This document shows positions 11,073 through 22,947 of a stretch of 64,000 nt of DNA, one piece after another (within the stretch, counting starts at the first letter, position 1; every line of letters begins with the position of its first letter). The translations under genes and the position numbers were made by a program. The notes under the pieces were generated by a model. It made no database searches and was not told the DNA's origin. It saw only the letters and a list, made by a program, of their open reading frames with translations. Source of the stretch: Parasponia andersonii (Eukaryota > Streptophyta > Magnoliopsida > Rosales > Cannabaceae); assembly GCA_002914805.1 (NCBI GenBank), contig JXTB01000091.1:1029483-1093482 (forward strand), read 5' to 3'.

Positions 11073-12900
11073 TGTAGAGTGGAAAATGGGAGGGAAAAAA
11101 AAGTGTGAGGAAAACTTGGAGAGAAATTATTAAAAAAAATAGTGGTTGAGAGCACTCAAAATTCAAATTGAACTGAGTAAACAGACTAATTAATCCAATT
11201 CAATTGTCAAAAATTGGATATCTAATTATAATTAAATTGAAATAGATGTTAAACTCTAGATATTAATTGGATTAATTAGGTTGACGGATTTCTTGTAAAA
11301 AATCTAATTAGAACTAAATCAATCCAAGCTATAATAATTTATTAAAAAATTGAATAATTCAAGTTTTTTTTTTACTTGTATATCTTTTAATATAGATCTA
11401 TACCAAGTAGACTAAATAAAAATCTTATCTCAATTAAGTAACATATTCCTTTCCTTCCTTCATAATTTGCCACCTCTTAGAGTTTAGAACCTAACAGTTT
11501 CATTATGTTATATAAGTTTTGATTTTTCTTTATTAGTTTGAAATATATTGGAAAAAGTCCCAAAAAAATCGGCACATAATCTTGCAAAAACTAATCAAAT
11601 CCAATTACAAATTAGATTGGATTGGATTGATTTTTATAGGCAAATTAGATTATTTTAGATAATAATTTTTTAAAAATAACCTACAATTGGATTGGAATAT
11701 TACTAAGATAAGTTAGATTCTAACCGAAGAGTACCTCTAATAGTGGGTAGTTTGATAGGAGAGACAAGATCGAGGGAAGAGAAAAGTAGATGAAAAAAAT
11801 TGGGATAGAGCTCACCTAGTATTTGTCCCCTTAAATAGATAGAGAAAAAGGAAAGAAAAAGTTATGTTAATTAAAAAGGACTTGAATTATTAAACTACCC
11901 TTATACACCAAACTTTAAACAAGAATAACAAAAGGGTGAAGTAGTTATTTTAAATTAAACTAGTTTTCTTTTCTTCCTTATATCAAAGAACTATAGAATT
12001 GATCATAGGATTAGCCCGATGATAATCACTCACTTTCAATATTGAGGTATTAAGTTCAAATCGTCCACCCAAATTTTTTTTTTAAAAAAAAATTATTGAA
12101 GAAAATACACTTCTTTTTCTATTCTATATATTTTCTCTCTATCATTTTCCCCCATTTTCTTTTATTAAATATGTCCTTTTTCTATAGTTATTTAGTATAT
12201 ACTATATAAATAGGAGTAAAGGAACTGGTTTATTTTAAAATGATAATTTAATCCTTATATTATTTTTTGAAAAAATTTAGTATGTCTTACTAGTTTAATA
12301 ATTCAACTCCTTCATTAGCTATAACAATTACTCCTTCTCATTTTCCTTCCATTTTGGGGGAGAAGTTTTGGTAGGATTTAAAATTTTTCCAATCATTTTT
12401 TCACTCATACCGAACAACTTTTTTTTTTCTTCATCTTTTCTCTCATTTTTTATTTCTTTCTCCTTTTTCCTCTCTGCCAAATATAACCTAATAGTCGCTT
12501 TGTTATGCAGCCCACTTTTTTTGCTAATTAGTAATGTCATTTATAACGTAACTAATTTTGGCTCGTAGTTTAGATTGGTAGAAAATAAATAAATTCACGT
12601 TTTTTGATAGTACCATGCAGCTTCATCCAAATTATAGCATATCTCTAGCAAAAAGAATTATAGCATATCAGAATCGAAGCTAAAATTTCCGTTATTACCT
12701 TTTGGTCATTAATTATGAGAGAATTCAAATAGCCAATAAATGTTTGAGAAGGATATGTGAGAATCTCCAATAAATGTAATTGCATTGCTTGGAGATATAT
12801 ATGCCTCAAGTACTGGACTCTTTTTGCAGGATATTCTCAGGGAGGAAAATTTTTTGTGAAGGATAAGAATTTGAGACGGAAATTGGAAAATAAATAAAAA
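11073..12900. other. AT-rich spacer upstream of CYP707A, with SINE-like and MITE-like traces
   Basis: No protein gene is visible. The flank on both sides of the solo LTR reads CTATGTTTGGTTG and then GTGGAAAATGGGAGGG, a common start of small plant inverted-repeat elements. Purine-rich text near 11075-11150 and pyrimidine-rich text ending CTGCCAAATATAACC near 12490 could be its two arms. This is weak. A tRNA-like segment is listed separately. The remaining sequence is simple AT-rich spacer. Confidence 0.35.
12005..12095 (+). mobile_element. tRNA-derived SINE head (candidate)
   Basis: The text GGATTAGCCCGATGATAATC resembles a degenerate polymerase III A box. It is followed about 35 bases later by AAGTTCAAATCGTCC, which resembles a B box (GGTTCGAATCC). 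An A- and T-rich tail follows from about 12065. This spacing is that of a tRNA gene or a tRNA-derived SINE. The arms do not pair well enough for a working tRNA, so I call it an old SINE head. Confidence 0.4.
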
Positions 12901-12902
12901 CC

Positions 12903-12908
12903 CACGTG
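12903..12908 (+). promoter_or_regulatory. G-box / ABRE core upstream of CYP707A
   Basis: CACGTG occurs inside CCCACGTGAG, about 300 bases before the CYP707A start codon. It is the binding core of bZIP factors such as ABFs and of bHLH factors. ABA 8'-hydroxylase genes are known to be induced by ABA, so the site is in a sensible place. Its use here is inference. Confidence 0.45.
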
Positions 12909-13041
12909 AGGTGTAATATTTTTGTACATGTAAAAATAATAATGGTCTTGTCACATCGCACTTAAATTTAATTACTCTTAAGTGTCTTAATTAATGGACT
13001 AAATAAAATAATATGTTCGAAAATAAAAAGTTTCTAATGTC

Positions 13042-13048
13042 TATATAA
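13042..13048 (+). promoter_or_regulatory. TATA box of CYP707A
   Basis: TATATAA lies in TCTATATAACGGCC, 160 bases before the start codon. The following stretch with CTCACTTCCTCCCTCTC is typical of a plant start site and 5' leader. This gives a leader of about 130 bases. Confidence 0.6.
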
Positions 13049-13207
13049 CGGCCTCACTTCCTCCCTCTCATTTCAGAACTCAAAAAATCCCTGCTATAAG
13101 CCTAAGCAGAGCAAATCTTCCAATAAATTATCTATATAACATATACATATTAATACTATAAGGCTCTCGAGGTACTCTAAGGAAACGAAAAGAGAGATCA
13201 GAGAAAA

Positions 13208-16200
13208 ATGGTTATAACTCTTTTATATGTATTAATCTTTCTTCTTACTCTGCTCTTATTTCATTTAGTGAAAATGAGATCAGAAGTACCCCGAAAACGA
13301 GCTAAGCTCCCTCCTGGTTCAATGGGTTGGCCTTACATAGGCGAAACTCTTCAACTCTATTCCCAAGACCCAAACACTTTCTTTGCTTCCAAACAGCAAA
13401 GGTTCTAAAAAATTTCCCATGTTTTTACCCCCTTTTTTTTTTTTTTTTTAAATTTCAATTGCTTGAATTGACTTTAGTGCGTTTGAAATGGTTGTGTAAC
13501 TTTTGTGTGTATATGTTTATATGTATTATTATATTAATTCAGGTATGGAGAAATTTTCAAGACCCATATTCTGGGGTACCCGTGCGTGATGCTGGCGAGG
13601 CCAGAGGCGGCGAAGTTCGTTCTGGTGACACAAGCTCACCTTTTCAAGCCCACTTACCCCAAAAGCAAGGAACGCTTAATTGGACCCTCGGCCCTGTTTT
13701 TCAACCAAGGAGACTACCATATTCGACTAAGGAAGCTAGTTCAGGGCTCTCTTTCTCTCGACGCCATTCGCAATTTGGTAGCTGATATCGAAGCCGTAGC
13801 TGTCTCTGCCTCAAGTTCCTGGAGCAGTGGCCAAATGATAAACACCTTCCACGAAATGAAAAAGGTACATACATTTATATATTCATATTTTAAATATGTC
13901 ACGTTTGTTATGCTCTGAAATATACCCGCCGTTTGAAATGTTACATATTCTGTAACTTAAAAAGCGGGGTCTTCTTTTAAATGTTCCATTCCATTTATGG
14001 TTAATTTTTTTGGGGGTATTTTGTGTTATTACGGTTTTTCTGATCGAGTACTGGTCAATTATTTTTCGAGGCATTGTAGTATTCTTTCGAAGTGGGTATA
14101 CTAGCAATTTTCGGCCATTTGGAGGCTTGTCTCAGAGAAGAGCTCAAAAACAACTATAGTATAGTGGACAAAGGCTACAATTCCCTCCCTACCAACATTC
14201 CAGGAACTCCTTACAAGAAGGCCCTTTTGGTAAGTTTCAATTAATAATATCATACAAATGTTATCCTATTCCTAAAAGGTCAACTGTTTGACTAAATTGA
14301 ATTGATATACCTGATGATTAATTTTGATTTTTACAGGCAAGAGAAAAGCTAAGTAAGATTTTGAGTGATATTGTTTCGGAGAGGAAAGAGAAGAAATTGG
14401 TGGAAAATGATCTGTTGGGTTGCTTATTAAACTCAAAAGATGATAAAGGAGAGGTCTTAAGGGATGATCAGATAGCGGATAACATAATCGGAGTGCTTTT
14501 TGCTGCTCAAGACACTACAGCTAGCGTCATGACCTGGATTGTCAAGTACCTCCATGATGAGCCGAAACTTCTAGAGGCTGTCAAGGTATGTATGAATATT
14601 AATTGTGTATACATGTTTAATATATATTTTTTCAATTAATATTAGACTCAATTACTATACCATGGGTGGGTATGCATGTTCTAGAGAAAAAGCGGTGGTC
14701 TCCCTCCAAAAGTCCATTTCGCGTCTTTATACCTATGATCCTTCAATTATTTAGTTATTAATATCGTTATATATAGTGTTAATTACTAATTTATTTTTGC
14801 AGGCTGAGCAGATGGAGATTCGTAGACTTAATGAAGAAAATAACCAGCCATTGACTTGGAGGCAGACTAGGAACATGCCAATAAGTTATAAGGTGCGTGT
14901 ACGTATATGAAATGGAATGCGATGGTAAACTTTATCTTATTGATACTAGTAATGTTATTGTACAAGATATGAAAAAGAAGAAACATTAGGGACACGTGTT
15001 TTCATTATGTTCTTTTTTGTTTTTTTAGCTATACCATGGATAATTTTTGCTCCAACAGTGGCTAACAATGAGACGACATTATGTGCTTAATCAGGTTGTA
15101 TTAGAGAGCTTGAGGATGGCAAGCATAATATCTTTTACTTTCAGAGAGGCAGTGGCTGATGTGGAATACAAGGGTAAGAAGAAATTAAGTGTCAGACTAA
15201 GTATTCTGAATATGCAAGTATATACTGAACATACCCTAAAACTAATACTAAATAGTAAAAAAGGGGTGTTCAAATACCACATATACGGCTTTTATCACAC
15301 GACATAATTTCTTTTTTAATCACATGATGTTATTAATATAGGTGGCTCCACACAAAGCGACAGTTACTCGAACAAAATAACACTTCGTTTTTTTTTCCTA
15401 TAGAAAATATGTCAGACTGTAGAACTTAATACAGTTGACTTTCGAATACGAATATTAAATTAACCTAAAAGATGGTATAGATATGTACGTACGTTCTGGT
15501 ACTGAAAAGTTTAAAATAATATAATATTTGATTAGTCGGATCAATTTATTGTTCCCTATAGTTTCGGATAATTTGTCTCTTGTGAAAATATATATATATA
15601 TATATATACTTAAAAAAACAAATGACTGACTTTGGACCCTTGTGAACAGGCTACCTGATTCCGAAAGGTTGGAAGGTGATGCCTTTGTTCAGGAACATTC
15701 ATCATAATCCAGAATTTTTCACTGACCCTCAGAAATTCGATCCGTCTAGATTCGAGGTATGGCACCAAAAGCTACCAAATTTATTCTCTCCAATTTTAGT
15801 TTCTGACCAGCAAAAATTCAAAGAATGAGTTTTGAATGTAAGTTTTTCTATTTTTTTCTTTTATAAAAAATGTATGTAGGTTGCACCAAAACCCAATACA
15901 TTTATGCCATTTGGCAGTGGTATACATGCTTGCCCAGGAAATGAACTTGCCAAGCTGGAAATTCTGATTATGGTCCACCACTTGGTCACTAACTTCGGGT
16001 ACCATATTTTCTTTCTTTTTAAACAATTTTTGTTATCCTAATGCAATGTGTATAGATTTGTCATTAGTAGTCTGGGCAGGGAAAACCAAAAAAAAAAAAA
16101 AAACAAGAGATTTTCTATTATATTCTTTTTTGTATTTTTCTAATATCACTGTCTGATACTAGAAAATATAAAATAGAATAAAAAAAGAAAATATATTTAG

Positions 16201-16602
16201 CTTTCACAAAAAATAATAAACAAAGTCAACAATTTTGGCTGCAGCTAATTATAGAGGATTCCTTCCTTTTTTTTTTTTTGACTAAAAGAGAGCTAATGGG
16301 GTTTAATCTTTTAAAAAAAAAAAAGATATAAAGGTTATCTATCTTTTTCTTTATTTTTATTTTTTTACTTTCTTTTGTTTTGAATAAAGGGGTATATATA
16401 TATATATATATGTATGTATATATCTTGGTGGTGAGTGGTAAAGGATCGTGGAATTATAGCTGGACTGACAGTAACACTTTGTTGGTTGTGGAATTTCAGG
16501 TGGGAAATTGTGGGATCGGAAAGCGGTATCCAATATGGCCCATTCCCTGTGCCTCGGAATGGACTGCCAGCCAGATTTTGGAGGGAATCTATTACTTGCT
16601 AG
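13208..16602 (+). CDS. CYP707A: Cytochrome P450 CYP707A, abscisic acid 8'-hydroxylase (9 exons, 470 aa)
   Basis: Exons are 13208-13401, 13543-13864, 14080-14229, 14337-14585, 14803-14892, 15095-15173, 15650-15756, 15880-15998 and 16500-16602. All introns are GT-AG and the exons stay in frame, giving 470 residues, the usual CYP707A length. The protein is a membrane-bound P450. It has an N-terminal hydrophobic anchor (about residues 1-20), a proline-rich hinge LPPGSMGWPYIGE, the oxygen-binding AAQDTT motif (278-283), the ExxR motif ESLR (339-342), and the haem loop PFGSGIHACPG with Cys415. FKTHILGYPCVM, DKGYNSLPTNIPGTPYKKA and IPKGWKVMPLFRNIHH are CYP707A family signatures. The family hydroxylates ABA at C8' at the endoplasmic reticulum, giving phaseic acid, the main route of ABA breakdown. 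No damage is seen. I do not assign the paralogue number. Confidence 0.95.
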
Positions 16603-18550
16603 ACTCCAGAATGGCTATTTCCCGAAAAAAAAAAAATATGAAGAAGAAGAAATAATATTTCTACAATTTCTCAAATTTTAGTCTATGATTTTCACTAGCC
16701 CCCTCAATTTCGAGCATTTATCGAGTTTTTAGCCCTCCCCACCAAATATTATCTGGGGCTTATAAGATAAGCCTTTTTTTTTGAGGTCCATTTCCTGTTT
16801 CAATCTCAATTTGATATTGTAATCTTCGTTAGTTTAGTGATCTATTATTTTTCTTCTTTTTTTGTTCTCCATTCTATTACATTACTAACAACATTTTTTT
16901 TTTTTTGTCTTTGCGAAAGATTAATGATGCTTTAACATTAACCTATTGTAATTATTTATTAATTTTTTTGTATAATTTATTTGGCATTAATTTCTGCTAG
17001 AACATTCCATGAATTATATGAACAATAGAATCGGAACGAGGACAGATTCCAGAAAAAATTTGATCCATGGTACGTATCCATAGCTATTGTCACGTGTCTT
17101 TGTCGCATAAGGGCCGTGCGGGTCTATTCCATAATAGAGTCTTTTGTGTCAGAGGCTGGGAAAGAGCCAGGTGTAATACCGTAATTGGTCAACCGAATCC
17201 GGATAATACTTTCGGCCGTACGGTATTCAGAAAATGCTCTTTGGCTGCAGACCGATTCCCCGCGTAGACCATTACATAAATGTGGCTACCTGACCTTGCT
17301 AGTTGGGGTTTTTTAGTTTTGAATTATGATTTTAATTTTGGTGCTAATTATGAAGATACTCCTTTCGGGGAGATAAAAATATGCATTAACTGAATTTGTC
17401 AACTCAATATTTGTAATAAATCAGGAACTTTAAAGCTGCATAACATATGCATAGCTCTCAGTAGCATGCGTATGATATTTTGGGGGAGAGGCAGTACCAC
17501 TAATTTCCCCACCGTAGTCCTAAAATTAGGACACAGCTGTGCCCCAGTCACAGGTTTTGGATGACTTTTTTGCCATGCCCCCATAGTGTCACAGCCTTTT
17601 GCTCTACGTTAAAAGCGTTTTTTTAATCCAAAGCAAGAAGAAAGTTCACTACTTTTTTCTTTTCTGGCTAAGAATTTTATTAGAAATTGTTCGTTTTTGT
17701 CAGAAAGTTGTTGACGAAGTAAGTAAACAAGTCAAGAGTTACAACCGGACACGAATCCCGCCATCCATAACTCTAAATCCCCTGCCTTTGAGTGCAATTT
17801 GACGTTTTAGGCTTTGATTACCTAGCTTTGCTGAAGTTTTTCATATTAAAAAATCTCTTCTTGGGGAGACTTTGGTGTTTGGGCTGAAGTTGTTAAGTGA
17901 ACTCGTGTTCGGCTCTCAACCATTAGGAACTTATCTCTACAATTGAGCCTTCCGGTTCACATACATGACTTGTGTCATCGAGCCCACTGCCTGCCACTAC
18001 GCCCCGGAACTTGAAATCGTTTCTCTTGTTTCCATGATCCCCCTTAGGTACTATGAAAATGACACATGAAACTTGTTTAGTAAAGTAATTTTCAGTTCAT
18101 GTTGTATTCAATGGATGAGTTTCCCAAATAAGTTACAGCAAAAAACGCCGAGTTTCTCCATTTTCATGTCCCTTCAGGGAAGCCGAAACTAGAAAAACGA
18201 TCCCATGTTCCAGGATTTCCACTCGATTTGATGACAATAAATGTAATGCTATTCCTCGATTGAAAAAAAAAAATGGTGATAACTGACTGACTTATAGTTT
18301 ATTCTGTAGCTGTATATAGTTCATTTGACTAGCCTCAGCTTCAACCTTTTGCTTGAAAATCGGCAGAAAATGGAGTATCATCCAATATAATATAGCACAA
18401 GTAGGAAAATTGAGGGAGAAAGTGTTTGGAAATGTCGATATGTGTGAACTATATGTTTCGTATAGTACAATCCGTATAGATAAGTACGTACTTATATCTA
18501 GGCATCATAAATTAATTTTACAGTAAGTAACAAAGCGTTACTTGAAAATC
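16603..18550. other. Intergenic space between CYP707A and the thioredoxin-like gene (convergent 3' ends)
   Basis: The two genes point toward each other, so this stretch holds both 3' UTRs. The first 500 bases are AT-rich with poly-T runs. From about 17060 to 17280 the base composition is less AT-rich, with CCGTGCGGGTC, CGAATCCGG and CGGCCGTACGG. I do not recognise this segment. The 17.8-18.3 kb part shows no motif that I can name. Confidence 0.5.
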
Positions 18551-19606
18551 TTATATTATCTGAGATGCAGGAGATGTGTATTTGCGAATCGCTGCAACAA
18601 TCTTCTCTTTGTCCCTAGTTGGGAAGGATTCCAATAAGACCCCGTTTTTATAGAAGTGGAAAAGGGGCACGGTCTGCATCAGTTTGTTATTCAATTGAAT
18701 TAAAATGACAATCTTTTACGAGCAGCAAAACTAAGCCTCATGTATCATTGATTCTGAAACGTTAAGAGGAAAAAGAACATGATATGACTTTTAAGCATCT
18801 ATGGAGGTCAACCATTTTGAGGATCTAATTTAAGTTTCTTCTTATGTATATTTGCAATAGTTCCTGTAAAACTCTACTTGAATTGATTCAAGCATAATTA
18901 AGCAAGCTAGGAAAGTTACCTTAATTCTAAGTCGTTCCGCAACCTCTGATTGTTCATCATATTCATCAATTACCTGCAGTAAATTGCAATTTAAGTTCAA
19001 TGCCAAATACCCTTGTACTTCATTGGCCAAACAAAAAAGAATATCAGTTGAATATTCTATCAGTTGCCCGGTCAGCATGTGGGAGAGGGTATACAAAAAG
19101 AGCTGTTAAATCAGACATAATTAAGGACATTCAACTGATCAGTTCGATTGCATAATACTCACATTGTGCTTTAAGAAGACTACTGAAGCTTCTTCATCAC
19201 CAGATCCCCTGCACAACTTTGCAAATCCCTGCTCTATGTATTTGCAGCTTCCACACGAAGTGCGATAAAAATCTACTACAACTAAAGAATCATCTTCTTT
19301 GGCCTTATCTAGGATCTTGAAGAACTCCGAGTCAGTCTTAAATTCTCTAACACAATCGACAGGACAAAGATCCTCATCTTCGTCAGAAAGATCTCCTTGA
19401 TTCCAATCAGCTGCTTTGATTTTTACCCGTCGGATTGTGTGGCTAAGTGTCAAAGAAATTTTGCTCCTCATAAGCCATAATCTGGCATGACTTCTATCCT
19501 GAAGCGAGCTAGAAAATATAGAAGCAGCACTTGACCTGAGCTGTCTTTTTGTATTTGTTCTGAAACTGAACAAGGCCTTGCAATGAAATGCATTCTGCCT
19601 TTGCAT
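18551..19606 (-). CDS. Plastid thioredoxin-like protein with CGSC centre (3 exons)
   Basis: Coding exons on the minus strand are 19163-19606, 18920-18973 and 18551-18673, with GT-AG introns in frame, giving 206 residues. The first about 60 residues are rich in S, R and T and poor in acids, like a chloroplast transit peptide. The thioredoxin fold follows: VVVDFYRTSCGSCKYIE carries the redox pair Cys118/Cys121, and TVPLFHFYKNGVL carries the cis-proline. RDKERIVAAIRKY is the last helix. CGSC instead of WCGPC, and the phrase DFYRTSCGSCKYIEQGF, match the plant thioredoxin-like 4 type (Arabidopsis At1g07700 from memory). The likely role is disulphide exchange in the plastid; the partner is unknown. 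An upstream GTG has been read as a start but is not a usual plant start; ATG at 19606 is chosen. Confidence 0.87.
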
Positions 19607-19630
19607 GGCCACAAAAACAAACCTCTAAAA

Positions 19631-20826
19631 TGGTCTATTTACCACTCAAGATTAAGATTTTCAGGATGGTCTTTTGGAAAAGGTAAGTAATGCTTTGCCA
19701 AATAGAGCAGGCTCTCTTTACTATCTTCTTTTGTTTTGCAACACCATTAACTGCTGAGTAATATAACAAATGTTACAATAGGCATAATAAAACACATATA
19801 ATAGAGCCTTTTCCAAATTAGAAAATTATGCATCTGTGACCAATTTAGAAATATCCATCTAGTATCGGAGAGTCTGCATCAGAAGAACAAATCTTTTATC
19901 TAAATTATGGAGGGCCCAGAGACAGTGTTGAGCTCCGTCAACCACCAATGGTGGAAGATAAAGATCATTCACAGTGGAGAATTTGATGTAAAAAATAACT
20001 GAAAACATGTATCTGTATCATTGGCAGCTAGAACAAGCAATCACTTGCTTCTTCAGTTCACCGAAAAATCAGATAAAACTTTCTTCTTTTTTTTTTTCAA
20101 AAAAGATGTGGAATACGCTTGTCTTCTACATGTTATGCATATTTAGTAGCTTCCCAGAAAAATATTTCCCTGTTTCTCTTCTACGAAAATGCATAAAATA
20201 TGGTCGAAATCTTTTGTTTTTTCACATCTTTGATACACACAAAAAAAAAAAAAAAAAAAAACACTGTGAACCACATATGTTGTATCTAACAAAGGAAACT
20301 ATATGTTGTATCTAACAAAGGAAACGTCGTGTACAACATGGATCACAAGAAATGCATAATCACTCATCCTTGAAATTCTAGTTCATTGGCAGTTCTTCAT
20401 ATTTATTGACTTAATTAGCAACTTCCGATGAGGACGAAATAACTATAACGATTGTCATTTTAGGTTCTTTACTTCAAGTTGTTTATCTAGTAAAGAGTTG
20501 ATGCTATTGCTCTCTGTGTAACTATAACGAAGATCAAACAAATTTTCTTGTTTCTAACTTATAATAGCCGAAAGTACATGAAGCTCCAATACTCTATCTC
20601 TCACAAGCCTCAATGGATAGAAAGTCAGCATTTTCTAAAAGTAACAACAACAACTGGACAAAATTAATCCTAACTGTTTTTCGATAATATAATCCTCATT
20701 GTTATAGGTAGAAAAGTAAGTTAAAAAAAAAATATGATATTCAGATTGGAATGACGCTGTTACCAAATAATAACAAATGCATGTAGTTCACTTGTGGCTG
20801 AATTGGAAGAGATAATTGGTGCTTAC
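19631..20826 (-). other. Probable 5' intron of the thioredoxin-like gene
   Basis: This stretch of 1.2 kb between the candidate first exon and the ATG exon is AT-rich, with a poly-A run near 20240-20262. It also has a short tandem duplication of TATGTTGTATCTAACAAAGG at about 20276-20325. No other gene is visible in it. Confidence 0.4.
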
Positions 20827-20973
20827 CTCCGGCTGTTGGTGAAGCGCGTCCTCTACCGTATCTGAATTCTGAGAGAGAACGAAAAATCTACGAATGGGAA
20901 TGTCACACGATCTAGTACCATATCCACTTCTATGTTCCAGTGGGTTCAGATTGATTTGGACCTGGCCCAACAT
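20827..20973 (-). other. Upstream exon of the thioredoxin-like gene (5' UTR or alternative N-terminus)
   Basis: On the minus strand a 49-codon open stretch starting MLGQVQINLNPLEH ends exactly at a GTAAGC donor. A TTTTAG acceptor lies at 19625-19630, just before the ATG of the thioredoxin-like gene. If these are spliced, the frame continues through RFVFVA into MQRQNAF without a stop. The exon could therefore lengthen the protein, or be 5' UTR holding an in-frame upstream ATG. The intron would be about 1.2 kb. Confidence 0.4.
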
Positions 20974-21900
20974 TTGAAATAACCGAGGGAAAAGTACATA
21001 AATATCTGTTTTCTTAAATATATTTTCATAAATACTCGTTTTTGTCTTTATTTCCCCAAAACCTATTTTTTTGAGAAATATGTATCACAAGTCTTTTATA
21101 CATTTCATGAATAAAAAGTATATGTAAAAATCGGTATACATTTCAAAATGTAAATGTATTCAAGCTATAAATATAAACTATTAATAAAAATGTATGTTGT
21201 AAATGTATATCACATATATCTCACACATGAAATGTATAACTAAAAACTATGCATATTACATATATCTTACTCTTCTTCTTCCCTCCTCATTCTAGGGTGA
21301 GAACTATGCTAGCTTCCTCTCCTTTGAGCACGACAGTTTCTATTCTGGCCCATTTTGTAGCCAAAATCACTTTTATTTAGTTCAAATCATTTCACTTGAC
21401 CTGAGTAAGCTTTATATACTTAAATTTTTTACGATTTTTTTGTATTTTAACAATTTTTTTGACCTAGAATTTGTTCAAAACAATTTACGATTAATTGTTG
21501 CAATTCCCGAGTAACGTGTAATCTCATTATTTTTTTTATGTATTTTTTGGTTGTTTTAGGTTTTAATTTGGTCGGAAATATCAATTTTAGCATCAAATCC
21601 ATAGTATTGTTGCATTTTAGGTCATTGGAGGTAATTTTATTTTTTATTTTTTTATTTAATCTGAATTTTTTTATGTCAAATGTAATTATGATTTTGTGTA
21701 TTTTTTGATTGTATTAGGTTCTAATTTGAATGGATATAGCAAGTTTAGCATCAAATTTGGAGTATTGTTGGATTTTAGGTCACTTTGACATGTGTGTTCT
21801 TTTAGTGCACTCTATGTATATATATATTGCGGATAAGCAAAAGAGGGGACACGGACCAAAGTGGTATATAGTTAAGGTATGAGCTATAACGATGATAATA
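20974..21900. other. Spacer upstream of the thioredoxin-like gene
   Basis: The sequence is AT-rich. It probably contains the promoter of the minus-strand thioredoxin-like gene close to 21000. An imperfect duplication with a period of about 158 bases occupies about 21539-21790, recognised by the repeated phrases GTATTTTTTG, AGCATCAAAT and GGATTTTAGGTCA. The right half may belong to the CACTA remnant that follows. Confidence 0.4.
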
Positions 21901-22947
21901 TGTACTTATTAATCTTTTGATATTTATATATTTTAACTATATATAGTTCTCATTATAATAATCATAGTGTCTATCTCAACCCAATTACATGAAGCGTGGT
22001 TTTTATGTGTTGCACATGATGCGAGACTTGATAAAAGATAATAGTTCGGTAGATTACATTAGATCTAATATAAGTATATTGATACTTTACTTTATTTGTC
22101 TAAAAATATTTAAGTTCACACATTTATTTTTCATTTTTAGTTTCAAAATTTGATTTGTGTTTATAAACTTATAATGTCGCGGCCAAGAAATTTATTCAGT
22201 GGACAACATCAATGAAATGCGTGAAGAATGGGTCGCAACCATAACTAATTATCTATGATTAGTCCCAATTGGTTAGACTACGTTCTTGGACTTAGTTATT
22301 GGTATAATTCGTCGAAATTATGTTGCAAGTGTTAGTGATATGCTCAAATATTAGGTTATAATTCTAATTTGTTAACTTTATGTATATTAGATAGATTAGT
22401 CTAATCTTGAATTAAATTAATTAACTTGTAAGTAGTAGTAGTATACATATATTGTGTTGTATTTGTTTATGTAATAAAACTTTAGTTATATATATTTATT
22501 TGTAAATTTATTTGAGTCTGGATATTATAGAAGTCGAATGAGACTGTTTATATAGGTTTTTATTATGCGGATTTTGTACATTGCTTAGGAGAAGGGAGAA
22601 AATTTTCCCTTAAGGGGGAGACTTTAGCTGTGGTTCAACATGAACCGCCATTAAAAAGCTACACAAACCCTGTTAACAACAGGTTATAACCCACTGTTAA
22701 AGGGAATAATTACGGCGATTCTTATAAAATCGTTGTAATTAATCATTATTCAGCAAATCACTGTTAAATGGAATCAATTATGGTAGTTCTATAACTGTTG
22801 TAATTGATAATTTTTTTACGACGGTTGATAATCACTATTGACGGTACTTTTTTTAATGGCATTCACATTAACTATGGTTATCAACTATCGTAAAATTGTT
22901 TATTACTGTCGTTGTTAACTGTCGTGATTTTCTATTTTTTAGTAGTG
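21900..22947 (+). mobile_element. CACTA (En/Spm) DNA transposon remnant, 3' end
   Basis: The right end reads TCTATTTTTTAGTAGTG at 22931-22947, the inverse of the CACTACTAAAAAATAGA terminal repeat of plant CACTA elements. The 300 bases before it hold subterminal repeats of the type ACGACGGTT and AACTGTCGTG in both orientations, the usual binding sites for the TNPA-like protein. Further upstream, on the plus strand, decayed coding text NYMKRGFYVLHMMRDLIKD (about 21985-22045) and SVDNINEMREEWVATITNYL (22193-22258, ending in TGA) match the tail of the C48 (Ulp1-like) protease ORF that many plant CACTA elements carry. No matching left terminus was found, so the element is 5'-truncated. A three-base duplication at the right would be TTG. 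Confidence 0.72.

Noticed and set aside
10523-11155. Minus-strand 210-residue frame and its plus-strand partners over the GA/CT microsatellite
   Set aside because: They lie inside a solo LTR and are driven by simple repeats; the same kind of frame appears in the LTRs at 32526-33035 and 39365-39745.
19607-19612. Start of the thioredoxin-like protein at 19612
   Set aside because: That codon is GTG, not a normal plant start; ATG at 19606 follows at once.
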